NCBI GenBank assembly: GCA_035687245.1
Contig: DASRYH010000064.1
Coordinates: 1 to 11,898 of the forward strand
Direction of reading: 5' to 3'
Length of the DNA: 11,898 nucleotides
Source of the DNA: DASRYH01 sp035687245
GTDB lineage: Bacteria; Actinomycetota; Coriobacteriia; Anaerosomatales; PHET01
Part shown: piece after piece, positions 1 through 6,695 of the stretch
Layout of the letters: every line of letters starts with the position of its first letter
How positions within the stretch are numbered: position 1 is the stretch's first letter
Notes under the pieces: generated by a model
Databases searched by the model: none
What the model saw: only the letters and a program-made list of their open reading frames with translations
Told to the model about the DNA's origin: nothing
Position numbers and translations under genes: made by a program

Positions 1-285
1 GACCTGGTAGTACAGCTCGAGATACGCGTTACCGGGACCCCATTTTGTCTTGGGCGTCTTGGAAGCGCCGTCGATCTTGATCTGGTATCCGCCGGTGATG
101 CCGGCTGGATCTGAGACTTTGACCGATATCCTCGGCATCGATTCGGCACTCGTGCCGCCGACCGCTGGATACTGGTCGTAGTACGTGCTCGCTGCGAATG
201 CGGATCCCCCACAGAACGAGAAGATCAATCCAACAGCGACAGCGAACGTTGCTAACCTTTCGAACCCCCACATCTTGTGATGCAT
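1..285 (-). CDS. Secreted protein of unknown function, N-terminal part only (runs off left edge)
   Basis: Reading the minus strand from the ATG at 285 gives 95 open codons to the window edge. A strong Shine-Dalgarno site (GGGAGGCG, 288-295) sits 3-4 bases upstream, which fixes this start over the in-frame ATG at 273. The product begins with a typical Sec signal peptide: a short basic start (HHK...ER), a hydrophobic core (about residues 12-27), and a likely cleavage after SAFA at about residue 31. The mature part opens with STYYDQYPAVGG and continues into a stretch of alternating polar and hydrophobic residues (PRISVKVSDPAG, YQIKIDG, YLELYYQV) that looks like the first strands of an Ig-like or other beta-sandwich domain. 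I do not recognise the family. It lies 296 bp after hemL on the same strand, with a hairpin between them, so it is probably its own transcription unit. The coding status is well supported; the function is not. Confidence 0.72.
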   Translation of the reverse strand, partial: MHHKMWGFERLATFAVAVGLIFSFCGGSAFAASTYYDQYPAVGGTSAESMPRISVKVSDPAGITGGYQIKIDGASKTPKTKWGPGNAYLELYYQV

Positions 286-392
286 GACGCCTCCCCTACC
301 TGCCCCAATGTGCGCGAAGCGCGTACTGCAAACGCCCGATTTGTGGCTGGCTGAAGGTGCTGCATGCGACGAAGGGCCACTCAGGCAACTTC

Positions 393-420
393 ATACTATA
401 GGCGCATGCAGGCCTGTCGA
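393..420 (-). promoter_or_regulatory. Possible sigma-70-type promoter for the secreted protein at 285..1
   Basis: On the minus strand TCGACA (420-415, five of six matches to TTGACA) is followed after 16 bases by TAGTAT (398-393, four of six matches to TATAAT). This is the only AT-containing patch in the 286-581 intergenic region and lies about 108 bases before the start codon. The -10 match is modest, so this is a weak call. Apart from this and the hairpin at 508-535, I see nothing else in 286-581. Confidence 0.25.
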
Positions 421-507
421 ACACCGCGAGCGTGCCGCGTGCCGCGCTTTGGCTGTGGTCGGGGACGAACACAGGTCTGCCAGCGCTGCACGCGGCCCGC
501 ACGCAAG

Positions 508-535
508 ACGGCCCGGCGGGTGACCACCGGGCCGT
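508..535 (-). terminator. Hairpin after hemL, probable terminator
   Basis: A perfect 9-bp inverted repeat (508-516 ACGGCCCGG with 527-535) encloses a 10-base loop, 47 bases beyond the hemL stop codon. There is no U-tract after it in either direction, so it could also act as an mRNA 3'-end stabiliser. The stem is a perfect Watson-Crick match and so does not indicate a strand by itself. Its position after hemL suggests minus-strand use. Confidence 0.55.
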
Positions 536-581
536 AGTCAAGCAGCTGCGCTGAAGGAGAAGACCTACCGCGATAGCGCGC

Positions 582-1865
582 CTAGAGCGTCTTGAGAACC
601 TCGCCGGCAGCGTCGAGGAAGGCCTCGATCTCCTCGTCGGTGTGCGCGAGCGAGACGAAGCATGCTTCGAACTGGCTGGGCGCGAGCCAGTAACCGCGAT
701 CGAGCATGCCGCGGAAGTACTTCGCGTACTTCTCCGTGTCAGAGGTCGACGCGGCCGACCAGTTCGAGACGTCCAAGTGAGTGAAGAACATCGTCGACAT
801 CGAGCCGACGCGATTGCACGACGTGTGAACGGCGGCGGAGCCGGCAGCGCGGCACAGGCCGTCGGCGAGCTTCTTGCCTTTGCGCTCCAGCTCGTCGTAG
901 ACGCCCGGCTGCGAGAGTGCCTCGATCGTGGCGAGCCCCGCGACCATCGCGACCGGGTTACCCGACAGCGTGCCCGCCTGGTAGACGGGACCGGTGGGAG
1001 CCAGCTGCTCCATGATCTCGCGCTTGCCGCCGAAAGCGCCGACCGGGAAGCCGCCGCCAATGATCTTGCCGAGCGTGGTGAGGTCCGGCGTCACGCCATA
1101 GAGCTCCTGCGCACCGCCCAGCGCAACGCGGAAGCCTGAGATGACCTCGTCGAAGATGAGCACGACGCCGTACTTGTCGCACAGGTCGCGCAGGCCCTGC
1201 AGGAAGCCGGCCTTGGGCGGAACGACGCCCATGTTGCCGGCGATTGGCTCGAGGATGATGGCCGCGACCTGCTCGCCTTCGGCAGCCAAGACCTCGGCTA
1301 CCGCATCGATATCGTTGTACGGCAGCACGATCGTGTCGCCGGCAGCGCCCTTGGTCACGCCGGGCGTGCTCGGGATGCCGAGCGTCAGCAGGCCCGAGCC
1401 GGCGGCCACGAGCAGCGCGTCGGAGTGGCCGTGGTAGTTGCCGTCGAACTTGATGAACTTCTCGCGGCCGGTGTAGCCGCGCGCGAGACGGATGGCGCTC
1501 ATCGTGGCCTCGGTGCCGCTCGAGACGAAGCGCACCATCTCGATGGAGGGCACGGCCTTGGCAACGGCTTCGGCGGCGGCGATCTCCACGCACGTGGGCG
1601 CACCGAACGAGGTGCCCCGATCGAGCTGCTCGCGAACTGCGTCGAGCACAGGCTCATAGCCATAGCCCAGGATCATCGGGCCCCAGCTCTGAACGAAGTC
1701 GACGTACTCACGACCGTCGACGTCGAAGATGCGGCTGCCCTTGGCGTGGTCGACGAAGCGCGGCTCGATGCCGACGCTCTTGTACGCGCGGACCGGCGAG
1801 TTCACGCCGCCGGGGATGAGCTTGCAGGCTGCCGAAAAGGACTCGGGCGAAGTGGACTGAGACAT
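582..1865 (-). CDS. hemL: Glutamate-1-semialdehyde 2,1-aminomutase (HemL)
   Basis: This 427-residue PLP enzyme converts glutamate-1-semialdehyde to 5-aminolevulinate, the last step of the C5 route that starts from glutamyl-tRNA. The sequence is full length for the family. It has the N-terminal PGGVNSPVRA block (residues 18-27), the cofactor phosphate-binding SSGTEA (115-120), DGNYHGHSD (141-149), the ring-stacking IFDEVISGFR (237-246), and the PLP-binding lysine K267 in LGKIIGGGFPVGAFGG. These motifs separate it from ordinary class III aminotransferases. The ATG at 1865 is preceded by GTGAAAGGCGG, a usable ribosome-binding site. It is the most downstream heme gene in the window, 122 bp after a membrane-protein gene. 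The gap 1866-1987 holds no convincing promoter, only a repeated CGCGCCTTG and GC-rich palindromes, so it may be co-transcribed with the upstream propeller unit or use an atypical promoter. HemA, which makes its substrate, is not in the window. Confidence 0.97.
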   Translation of the reverse strand: MSQSTSPESFSAACKLIPGGVNSPVRAYKSVGIEPRFVDHAKGSRIFDVDGREYVDFVQSWGPMILGYGYEPVLDAVREQLDRGTSFGAPTCVEIAAAEAVAKAVPSIEMVRFVSSGTEATMSAIRLARGYTGREKFIKFDGNYHGHSDALLVAAGSGLLTLGIPSTPGVTKGAAGDTIVLPYNDIDAVAEVLAAEGEQVAAIILEPIAGNMGVVPPKAGFLQGLRDLCDKYGVVLIFDEVISGFRVALGGAQELYGVTPDLTTLGKIIGGGFPVGAFGGKREIMEQLAPTGPVYQAGTLSGNPVAMVAGLATIEALSQPGVYDELERKGKKLADGLCRAAGSAAVHTSCNRVGSMSTMFFTHLDVSNWSAASTSDTEKYAKYFRGMLDRGYWLAPSQFEACFVSLAHTDEEIEAFLDAAGEVLKTL

Positions 1866-1987
1866 GGCTTGGAGCCGCCTTTCACATTCGGATGATTCGC
1901 GCGGCGCCGCACGCCCCGATGGGCCGTCGGCGAGCTATGACAGTGTACCTGACGACAAGGCGCGGGTGTGCCTGTGCAAGGCGCGGT

Positions 1988-2410
1988 CTAAGCCCGCGCC
2001 CTCACCAGCGAACGACCGGCGAGCAGTGTGCTCACTCCTGAGACCGGTACCGACAGGTAGAACAACGCGATGAGCGCGAGATTGACGATGTCGGAACCGC
2101 CCCACGTGATCAAGCCGAGACCGGCCCACGCGCCAATGTAGGCAACGCCGGCCACGATCGAGACGACTGCGAAGGTGCGCTGCCGCGACACCAGTGCAGC
2201 TAGGGCCGAGAGCACCACAGCCGCGAGCTGGGCGTCGGAGAGCAGGCGCGTTGTCTCCTCCGTCACGGCAAGTACGCCGCCTGCAAGAAACGCCATCCAG
2301 CTCACGAGAGTGAGCGCGCCAACCAGCAGGATCGCGAGCGGCACTACACCCGGCGACTTCGGCTGCTTGGGCTGCGGCGCCTCAGGCGCCGCGACCGCTG
2401 TCTGTGTCAT
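1988..2410 (-). CDS. Small four-helix membrane protein, unknown function
   Basis: The product is 140 residues long. A Pro/Gln/Lys-rich hydrophilic N-terminus (residues 1-20) is followed by about four hydrophobic segments: roughly 22-48, 59-75, 79-102 and 107-131. A short basic tail (RSLVRARA) follows. The pattern fits an inner-membrane protein with the basic SRQR loop (75-78) and C-terminus in the cytoplasm. I recognise no catalytic or binding motif. Its ATG follows the stop codon of the upstream propeller gene without a single base between (TAG-ATG), and the nearest Shine-Dalgarno-like AGAAGG is 14 bases away inside the upstream gene. Translation is therefore probably coupled to that gene. 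This suggests a functional link with the exported propeller, such as membrane anchoring or export, but that is inference from the arrangement alone. Confidence 0.8.
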   Translation of the reverse strand: MTQTAVAAPEAPQPKQPKSPGVVPLAILLVGALTLVSWMAFLAGGVLAVTEETTRLLSDAQLAAVVLSALAALVSRQRTFAVVSIVAGVAYIGAWAGLGLITWGGSDIVNLALIALFYLSVPVSGVSTLLAGRSLVRARA

Positions 2411-3742
2411 CTACTTCAGCCCAACCTTCTTGGCCGCGCTCCTCGCCGAAAGGTACGTGCTTCCGCCCTTGTAGGTGGCGCGGAAGTACGTCGCCTGCTT
2501 GATGGCCGCGGTCTTGTAGGTGTAGGCGCCGGAGCTGTTGGTCTTCACGGTCCATACGGGCGTCCACGTCTTGTTGTCGGTGGACGACTCGATCTTGACC
2601 GAACGCTTGGCGATTGCGCTACCCGCTGACGTCTTCAGCTTGCCCGTGAGTTTGACTCGCGAGCCCGAGGTTACCGCAGTCGGTGCCGCGATCGTGAGCT
2701 TCGGCAGCTTGAGCGACGCGAGGTAGATGCGGCTCACGCCCTTGGAGTCCGTCTTGATGTAGACGACCTTCGAGCTGCTGATCTGCGGCGAGTCGATCAG
2801 CGAGGTGCCCGAGAAGAGCTTGTGGCGCGTGCCTACCGCAAGATCGTAGTAATAGAGAGCCGAGCTGGTAGCACCTTGGTAGACCCAGACGACCCGGTCG
2901 CCAGAGACGTCGGGCGCGTACTGGTTCGCGGTACCGATGCTCAGACCCCTCGACGACGACGCCGTGATCTTGCCGGAAGCGTCTGTCCCCAGCTTGATGT
3001 GGCGGATGCTGCTCGAGGCGCCAGTCCACGTCTCGTAGACCACGTTGTTACCGCTTATCACCGCGTTGGTCTGGTTGCCGGCGCTCCCCACAAGCAGCTT
3101 CTCTTCGCCTGTCTTGAGGTCCTTGACGTAGATGTCCCAGTCCGTCGAGTTGGCGCGGTTGTCTGCGTAGACGACGCGCGAACCCGAGACCGACGGGTCG
3201 ATCTGGTTGCCCGTGGCCGTGCACACAATGCTCTCGAGCTTGGTGGTCAGGTCGTAGGCGTAGATATCAGAGCTGCCGTTGCGGTCGTCCTCCCAGACCA
3301 CGATGTTGCCCGCGATATCGGGGTTGGTCTGGTCGGCAGTGTCGGAAGTGATGCGCGACTGCACGCCCGTCGAGCTTGCCGAAAGGTCGCGAACGTAGAT
3401 GTCGTCTTCGTTGGAGCTGGCAGACGGCTGACGCGAGTAGACGACCTTGAGCCCGGAGATGCGCGGGCGGCCCAGCGAGATGCCGTCCGCCTTCATGAGC
3501 CGCTTGGCAGTCGAAGCCGCAGTCGAGTAGCGGTACAGGTCGACGAGGTCATTCTCTTCGTCGACCACCTTGGTGTAGACGACCGAGCCCTTCGTGTAGG
3601 CCAGGTTCCCGTAGCTGCCGATCGTCGGCTTGCCTGCTACAAGCTTCTCGCTCATGAGCGTTGCCGTGGACGCCCCCGCAGGGATAGCCATGGCGACGAG
3701 TGCAAGGGCGAGCAGTGCTGCAACTGTCATTCGACGCTTCAC
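2411..3742 (-). CDS. Exported seven-bladed TolB/PD40-like beta-propeller with C-terminal Ig-like domain
   Basis: The 443-residue product starts with a Sec signal peptide (MKRR, hydrophobic core to about residue 20, likely cleavage after PAGA at 24). Seven blade repeats follow at about 38-75, 90-120, 140-165, 181-210, 226-250, 276-302 and 318-346. Most have the pattern P-x-I/V-S-G-x-x-V-V-Y/W, then a loop, then D-I-Y-x-x-D-L, typical of the WD40-like/TolB propeller superfamily. A separate beta-sandwich domain, the Ig-like 'G-x-L' type used as a stalk in cell-surface proteins, occupies 349-443. No catalytic residues are evident; ligand or protein binding is the likely role. The start is GTG at 3742, because GAAAGGA lies 11 bases upstream; the ATG at 3730 would be too far and would remove the basic n-region. 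It is followed immediately by a membrane-protein gene and sits between ahbD and hemL. Confidence 0.88.
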   Translation of the reverse strand: MKRRMTVAALLALALVAMAIPAGASTATLMSEKLVAGKPTIGSYGNLAYTKGSVVYTKVVDEENDLVDLYRYSTAASTAKRLMKADGISLGRPRISGLKVVYSRQPSASSNEDDIYVRDLSASSTGVQSRITSDTADQTNPDIAGNIVVWEDDRNGSSDIYAYDLTTKLESIVCTATGNQIDPSVSGSRVVYADNRANSTDWDIYVKDLKTGEEKLLVGSAGNQTNAVISGNNVVYETWTGASSSIRHIKLGTDASGKITASSSRGLSIGTANQYAPDVSGDRVVWVYQGATSSALYYYDLAVGTRHKLFSGTSLIDSPQISSSKVVYIKTDSKGVSRIYLASLKLPKLTIAAPTAVTSGSRVKLTGKLKTSAGSAIAKRSVKIESSTDNKTWTPVWTVKTNSSGAYTYKTAAIKQATYFRATYKGGSTYLSARSAAKKVGLK

Positions 3743-3806
3743 TTGTGGGCCAGTCCTTTCGCTTACAAAGCGCGTGTTCCCGTTGAAGTCTTACCCATAC
3801 TAGCGA

Positions 3807-3839
3807 CGAACGGCCGAGCGCGTGGCGCCCGACCGTCCG
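3807..3839 (-). terminator. Strong hairpin terminator after ahbD
   Basis: Two 15-base arms (3807-3821 and 3825-3839) flank a 3-base loop. Read as minus-strand RNA, all 15 positions pair, three of them as G-U. Read as plus-strand RNA those three become A-C mismatches, so the hairpin is built for the minus-strand transcript. It begins 24 bases after the ahbD stop. No U-tract follows; the next bases on the minus strand are TCGCTAGTATGG. It probably ends the hemB-ahbD transcript and separates it from the propeller gene at 3742. Confidence 0.7.
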
Positions 3840-3863
3840 ATGATTGCGATTCGTTACCCGCGG

Positions 3864-5315
3864 CTACTCGCCGGTGGTAGAGACACCCATCTCTTCGGCG
3901 GCCTGCTCCAGCGAGCACTCGCCCTTCCAAGCGGGCGGCTCGTAGGCGCAGTACGGCTCCGCCTCCATGTAGTCACCCGTGAGCTCGAGGGCACGAGCGC
4001 GGCAGCCGCCACAGACGGCCTTGTACTCGCACGCCCCGCACTTGCCCTTGAGCAGCGAGTAGTCGCGCAGATCGTTGAAGACCTTGGACTCGGTCCAGAT
4101 CTCGTGGAACGGCTTTTCCTTGACGTTGCCAAGCTGCATGTCGAAGTAGCCGCACGGCTGAACGTCACCGACGTGGCTGATGAAGCCGAAGGTGATGCCG
4201 CCAAGGCAACCGCGAGTCATCGCGTCCAGGCCGTACTCCTCGCGGGTGACCTTCTTGCCTTCGGCCTTGGCGAGTTGGCGGATGATGCGGTAGTAGTGCG
4301 GTGAGTCGGTAGGCTTGAAATGCAGCGAGCTGGTCTTCTGGCGGTGATACGCCCACGTCAGCACGCGCTCGTACTCCTCGGGCGGAAGCTCCTTCTCGAG
4401 CAGATCGCTACCGCGGCCCGTCGGCACCAGCATGAAGATGTGGAACGCGTCGATGCCCAGGCCCTCGGCGAGGTCGTGGATCTCATCGATCTTGTTGGCG
4501 TTCTCCGTGGTGACGGTGGTGTTGATCTGAACGCCGACGCCGTGGCGCTTGGCGATCTTGATGCCTTCGATCGACTGGTCGAAGCAGCCGACCTGGCCGC
4601 GGAAGGCATCGTGCTCCTCGGCGGTCGGGAAGTCGATCGACACACTGATGCGCGGGATCTTGTGCTCCGCCATCTTCGCGGCGATCTCGTCGGTGATCAT
4701 CGTGGCGTTCGTGCCGATAACCGGCATCGCGCCCTTCTCGTGGCAGTAGTCGATGATCTCCCAGATGTCCGGGCGCATCAGCGGCTCACCGCCGGTGAGG
4801 ATGATGATCGGGTTGGAGATGGTGACGATGTCGTCGATGACCTTCTTGATCTCATCGAGGGACAGCTCGCCGTGATAGTGGCCGAACTCGGCCGCCGCGC
4901 GGCAGTGCGCGCAGGAGAGGTTGCAGCTACGGGTGATCTCCCACGCGAGGATGCGCGGGGCCTTGATGCCCGTGCGCTCCTGATAGGCGATCGCAGCGGG
5001 GCCGCCACCCGGACGGAAGCCTACCGAACGGGCACCGCCGTGGCGCTGGGTGTCGCCAGTGCCAGGACCGCCCGGCACCCCAGCGGGATGACCGCCCCCC
5101 ATGGGAACGCCTGCAGGGTGTCCGCCGGGATGCCCGCCCATGGGCACGCCAGCGGGATGACCCGCCGGTACGACGGGAACGTTCAGCGCAACCTGGCCGC
5201 ACCCGGCCATCGCTTCGGCCATCTCCTGCTCGTTGATAGTGCCTTCGTCCTCGCCGAACTCCTCTTCGAGCTCGAGGTCCGGACGGGCATCTGAGTTTCC
5301 GACGTTCTCTGCCAT
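3864..5315 (-). CDS. ahbD: Radical SAM/SPASM heme b synthase (AhbD family) with unusual His/Gly/Pro-rich N-terminal extension
   Basis: AhbD enzymes oxidatively decarboxylate two propionates of Fe-coproporphyrin III to vinyl groups, giving heme b, the last step of the siroheme-dependent pathway. The radical SAM core starts near residue 120: cluster cysteines C131-x3-C135-x2-C138 within TRSCNLSCAHCRA, then the SAM-binding GGEP (175-178). The C-terminal SPASM region has C370, C388 (with G383-x4-C388), C426, C429, C435, C438 and C456. The blocks GCLGGITFGFISHVGDVQPC and VCGGCRARA match AhbD as I remember it, better than AhbC or the NirJ enzymes of heme d1 synthesis. The first 118 residues are not part of the usual fold: an acidic stretch (14-33), then HPAGVP repeats (53-81), then a Gly-rich linker. 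The ATG at 5315 has AAGGAT 7 bases upstream, so the extension is probably translated. It lies 91 bp after hemB and ends at a strong hairpin. Substrate assignment rests on family resemblance and neighbours. Confidence 0.85.
   Translation of the reverse strand: MAENVGNSDARPDLELEEEFGEDEGTINEQEMAEAMAGCGQVALNVPVVPAGHPAGVPMGGHPGGHPAGVPMGGGHPAGVPGGPGTGDTQRHGGARSVGFRPGGGPAAIAYQERTGIKAPRILAWEITRSCNLSCAHCRAAAEFGHYHGELSLDEIKKVIDDIVTISNPIIILTGGEPLMRPDIWEIIDYCHEKGAMPVIGTNATMITDEIAAKMAEHKIPRISVSIDFPTAEEHDAFRGQVGCFDQSIEGIKIAKRHGVGVQINTTVTTENANKIDEIHDLAEGLGIDAFHIFMLVPTGRGSDLLEKELPPEEYERVLTWAYHRQKTSSLHFKPTDSPHYYRIIRQLAKAEGKKVTREEYGLDAMTRGCLGGITFGFISHVGDVQPCGYFDMQLGNVKEKPFHEIWTESKVFNDLRDYSLLKGKCGACEYKAVCGGCRARALELTGDYMEAEPYCAYEPPAWKGECSLEQAAEEMGVSTTGE
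5064..5165 (-). repeat. In-frame HPAGVP(MGG) repeats in the ahbD N-terminal extension
   Basis: Residues 51-84 of the AhbD-like protein hold three copies of HPAGVP (53-58, 66-71, 76-81) plus a partial HPGG (62-65), separated by MGG/GGG linkers. At DNA level this is a short imperfect tandem repeat of about 30-39 bases. Four of the 34 residues are histidine; nearly all the rest are Gly, Pro, Ala and Val. Such runs are intrinsically disordered and can bind transition metals. Confidence 0.85.
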
Positions 5316-5359
5316 CTGGAATCCTTACTTTGACGGTAACACTTCAGGCCAAAGCAACA

Positions 5360-5390
5360 GCGAATACCCTGCCGAACGACAGGGCATCGC
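5360..5390 (-). terminator. Hairpin between hemB and ahbD (possible attenuator or mRNA-processing element)
   Basis: In minus-strand RNA GCGATGCCCTG pairs with CAGGGTATTCGC through a bulge (about 11 bp, one G-U pair), with the 8-base loop at 5372-5379. It lies 16 bases after the hemB stop. It is followed by a weakly T-rich stretch (TGTTGCTTT), more than most hairpins in the window have. No separate promoter is evident before ahbD, so partial termination or differential stability within the operon is more likely than full termination. Confidence 0.4.
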
Positions 5391-5406
5391 TGTCGCGCAA
5401 CGGTGC

Positions 5407-6384
5407 TTACTTGCGAAGCCAGCGAGCGGCGTCTTTCGCGTGATAGGTGATGATGAGGTCCGCGCCTGAGCGCTTGAAGCTCAGCAGCGTCTCGAGAACC
5501 ACGCGCTCTTCATCGATCCAGTCGTTGGCCGCTGCAGCCTTCACCATCGCGTACTCACCCGAGACGTTGTAGGCCACCGTGGGGTAGCCGAACTCGGTCT
5601 TCACGCGCCAGATCATGTCCATGTAGGCCAGGGCCGGCTTCACGATCATCAAGTCGGCGCCTTCGTCGACGTCGAGGGCAGCCTCGCGCAGACCCTCTTC
5701 GGCGTTGGCGGGATCCATCTGGTACTGCTTGCGATCGCCGAAGGTCGGCGTGCTTTCGGCGGCCTCGCGGAACGGGCCGTAGTAGCCGCTCGCGTACTTC
5801 ACCGAGTAGGCCATGATGGGCACGTTCTCGAAACCTTCGGCGTCCAGCGCACCGCGGATAGCGGCCACGCGGCCGTCCATCATGTCGCTCGGGGCAACCA
5901 TGTCAGCGCCCGCCTCGGCGTGGCTCACGGCCTCCCTGGCAAGCAGCTCGATCGTAATGTCGTTGATGACGCAGCCGGCGTCGTCGAGCACGCCGCAGTG
6001 CCCGTGGTCGGTGTACTCGCACAGGCAGACGTCGGTGATGACGTAGAAGCTCGGATCGTGCGCCTTGATGGCGCGGATCGCCTGCTGCACGATGCCGTCC
6101 GGGTCGTAACCCTCCGAGCCCACTGCGTCCTTCATGCTCGGCAGACCGAAGAGGATGACGGCCGGGATTCCCAGCTCCTTGAGCTCGTCGATCTCTGCGG
6201 GCAGCATGTCGACCGAGATCTGATAGACGCCCGGCATCGAGCTGATCTCGTCCTTCTTGTTGCTGCCCGGCTTCACGAACAACGGGTAGATGAAGTCGGT
6301 CGGCGCGAGAGTCGTCTCACGAATCATCGAGCGAATCGTCTCGTTGGCGCGCAGGCGGCGCGGGCGGTACTGCGGGAACTGCAT
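5407..6384 (-). CDS. hemB: Porphobilinogen synthase / 5-aminolevulinate dehydratase (HemB)
   Basis: HemB condenses two 5-aminolevulinate molecules into porphobilinogen in the cytoplasm. The 325-residue length is normal. It has the zinc-type cysteine triad C120, C122 and C130 in DVCLCEYTDHGHCG; the aspartate-rich magnesium-type version seen in some proteobacteria is absent. The two active-site lysines are K196 in MAYSVKYASGYYGPFREA and K249 in MIVKPA; the latter forms the Schiff base with substrate. The N-terminal RPRRLR and the MPG block (50-52) are also family-typical. The ATG at 6384 has a strong AAGGAGG 9 bases upstream. That site overlaps the stop codon of the preceding 88-codon gene, so the two are translated in close sequence. 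ahbD follows after 91 bp. Confidence 0.98.
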   Translation of the reverse strand: MQFPQYRPRRLRANETIRSMIRETTLAPTDFIYPLFVKPGSNKKDEISSMPGVYQISVDMLPAEIDELKELGIPAVILFGLPSMKDAVGSEGYDPDGIVQQAIRAIKAHDPSFYVITDVCLCEYTDHGHCGVLDDAGCVINDITIELLAREAVSHAEAGADMVAPSDMMDGRVAAIRGALDAEGFENVPIMAYSVKYASGYYGPFREAAESTPTFGDRKQYQMDPANAEEGLREAALDVDEGADLMIVKPALAYMDMIWRVKTEFGYPTVAYNVSGEYAMVKAAAANDWIDEERVVLETLLSFKRSGADLIITYHAKDAARWLRK

Positions 6385-6393
6385 GCGGGTGCG

Positions 6394-6401
6394 CCTCCTT
6401 A
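6394..6401 (-). promoter_or_regulatory. hemB ribosome-binding site fused to the upstream stop codon
   Basis: The minus strand reads TAAGGAGG: the TAA stop of the small membrane-protein gene shares its AA with the hemB Shine-Dalgarno sequence. Ribosomes ending the small ORF are delivered onto the hemB initiation site, a standard translational-coupling layout. Confidence 0.8.
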
Positions 6402-6665
6402 GTCGACGAACTCGTCGACCGAAACGTTCTTGTCTTCCGCGACGACCGGGGCCGAGCCGGCCTGCTGCTCCATGCGCAGGGCGCCGCTACGGCCGGTGCC
6501 GAGCTGGTAGTTGACCCAGCGCTTGTACTGCACGACGGCGTAGGCGACCAGAACGAGCATCCCAAGCCAGAAGGCGATCTGGGCGAAGAAGTAGACGACG
6601 TTTCCGTACTGGCTGATCCAGGCCAAGAGGCCCGTCGGCTGAGTGGCGATAGTTGTTGCGTCCAT
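6399..6665 (-). CDS. Small single-helix membrane protein coupled to hemB, unknown function
   Basis: The 88-residue product has one clear hydrophobic helix (about residues 22-46, rich in aromatic residues: YFFAQIAFWLGML). A basic segment follows (QYKRW, 46-50), predicting a short N-terminus outside and a roughly 40-residue soluble tail inside. The tail ends acidic (DEFVD). The ATG at 6665 has GAAGGG 6 bases upstream. The stop codon overlaps the hemB ribosome-binding site and only 14 bp separate it from hemB, so it is very likely the first gene of the hemB-ahbD operon. Its size and topology recall the small CcmD-type helpers of heme export or cytochrome maturation, but I see no sequence match that would justify that name. 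A membrane anchor or adaptor for tetrapyrrole enzymes is a speculation based only on position. Confidence 0.78.
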   Translation of the reverse strand: MDATTIATQPTGLLAWISQYGNVVYFFAQIAFWLGMLVLVAYAVVQYKRWVNYQLGTGRSGALRMEQQAGSAPVVAEDKNVSVDEFVD

Positions 6666-6695
6666 CTGAATCCCTTCAATGGGGTCTGACTACGA

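Noticed and set aside
29..271. Minus-strand open frame 271..29
   Set aside because: It is a different frame of the exported-protein gene 285..1, which has the ribosome-binding site and signal peptide. The 271..29 product is Arg-rich with no recognisable features.
1866..1987. Promoter for hemL (TTGTCG ... TACACT/TAGCTC)
   Set aside because: Spacings are wrong for any pair of elements, and matches are poor. A repeated CGCGCCTTG is present but without supporting context.
2822..3880. Long plus-strand open frame opposite the propeller gene, and similar plus-strand frames opposite ahbD (4320..5294), the PD40 gene (7361..8272) and the Asp-box gene (9310..10236)
   Set aside because: Their products are Arg/Ala/Val/Asp-rich with no domains. 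They are antisense shadows of GC-rich genes that have clear protein families on the minus strand.
5064..5165. CRISPR-like or minisatellite repeat
   Set aside because: The repeats are short, in frame and encode HPAGVP units inside ahbD. No spacers of constant length exist.
3864..5315. NirJ (heme d1) or AhbC assignment for the radical SAM protein
   Set aside because: The GGI...FISHVGDVQPCG and CEYKAVCGGCRARA blocks resemble AhbD more closely, and no nir genes are nearby. Not fully excluded without a phylogeny.
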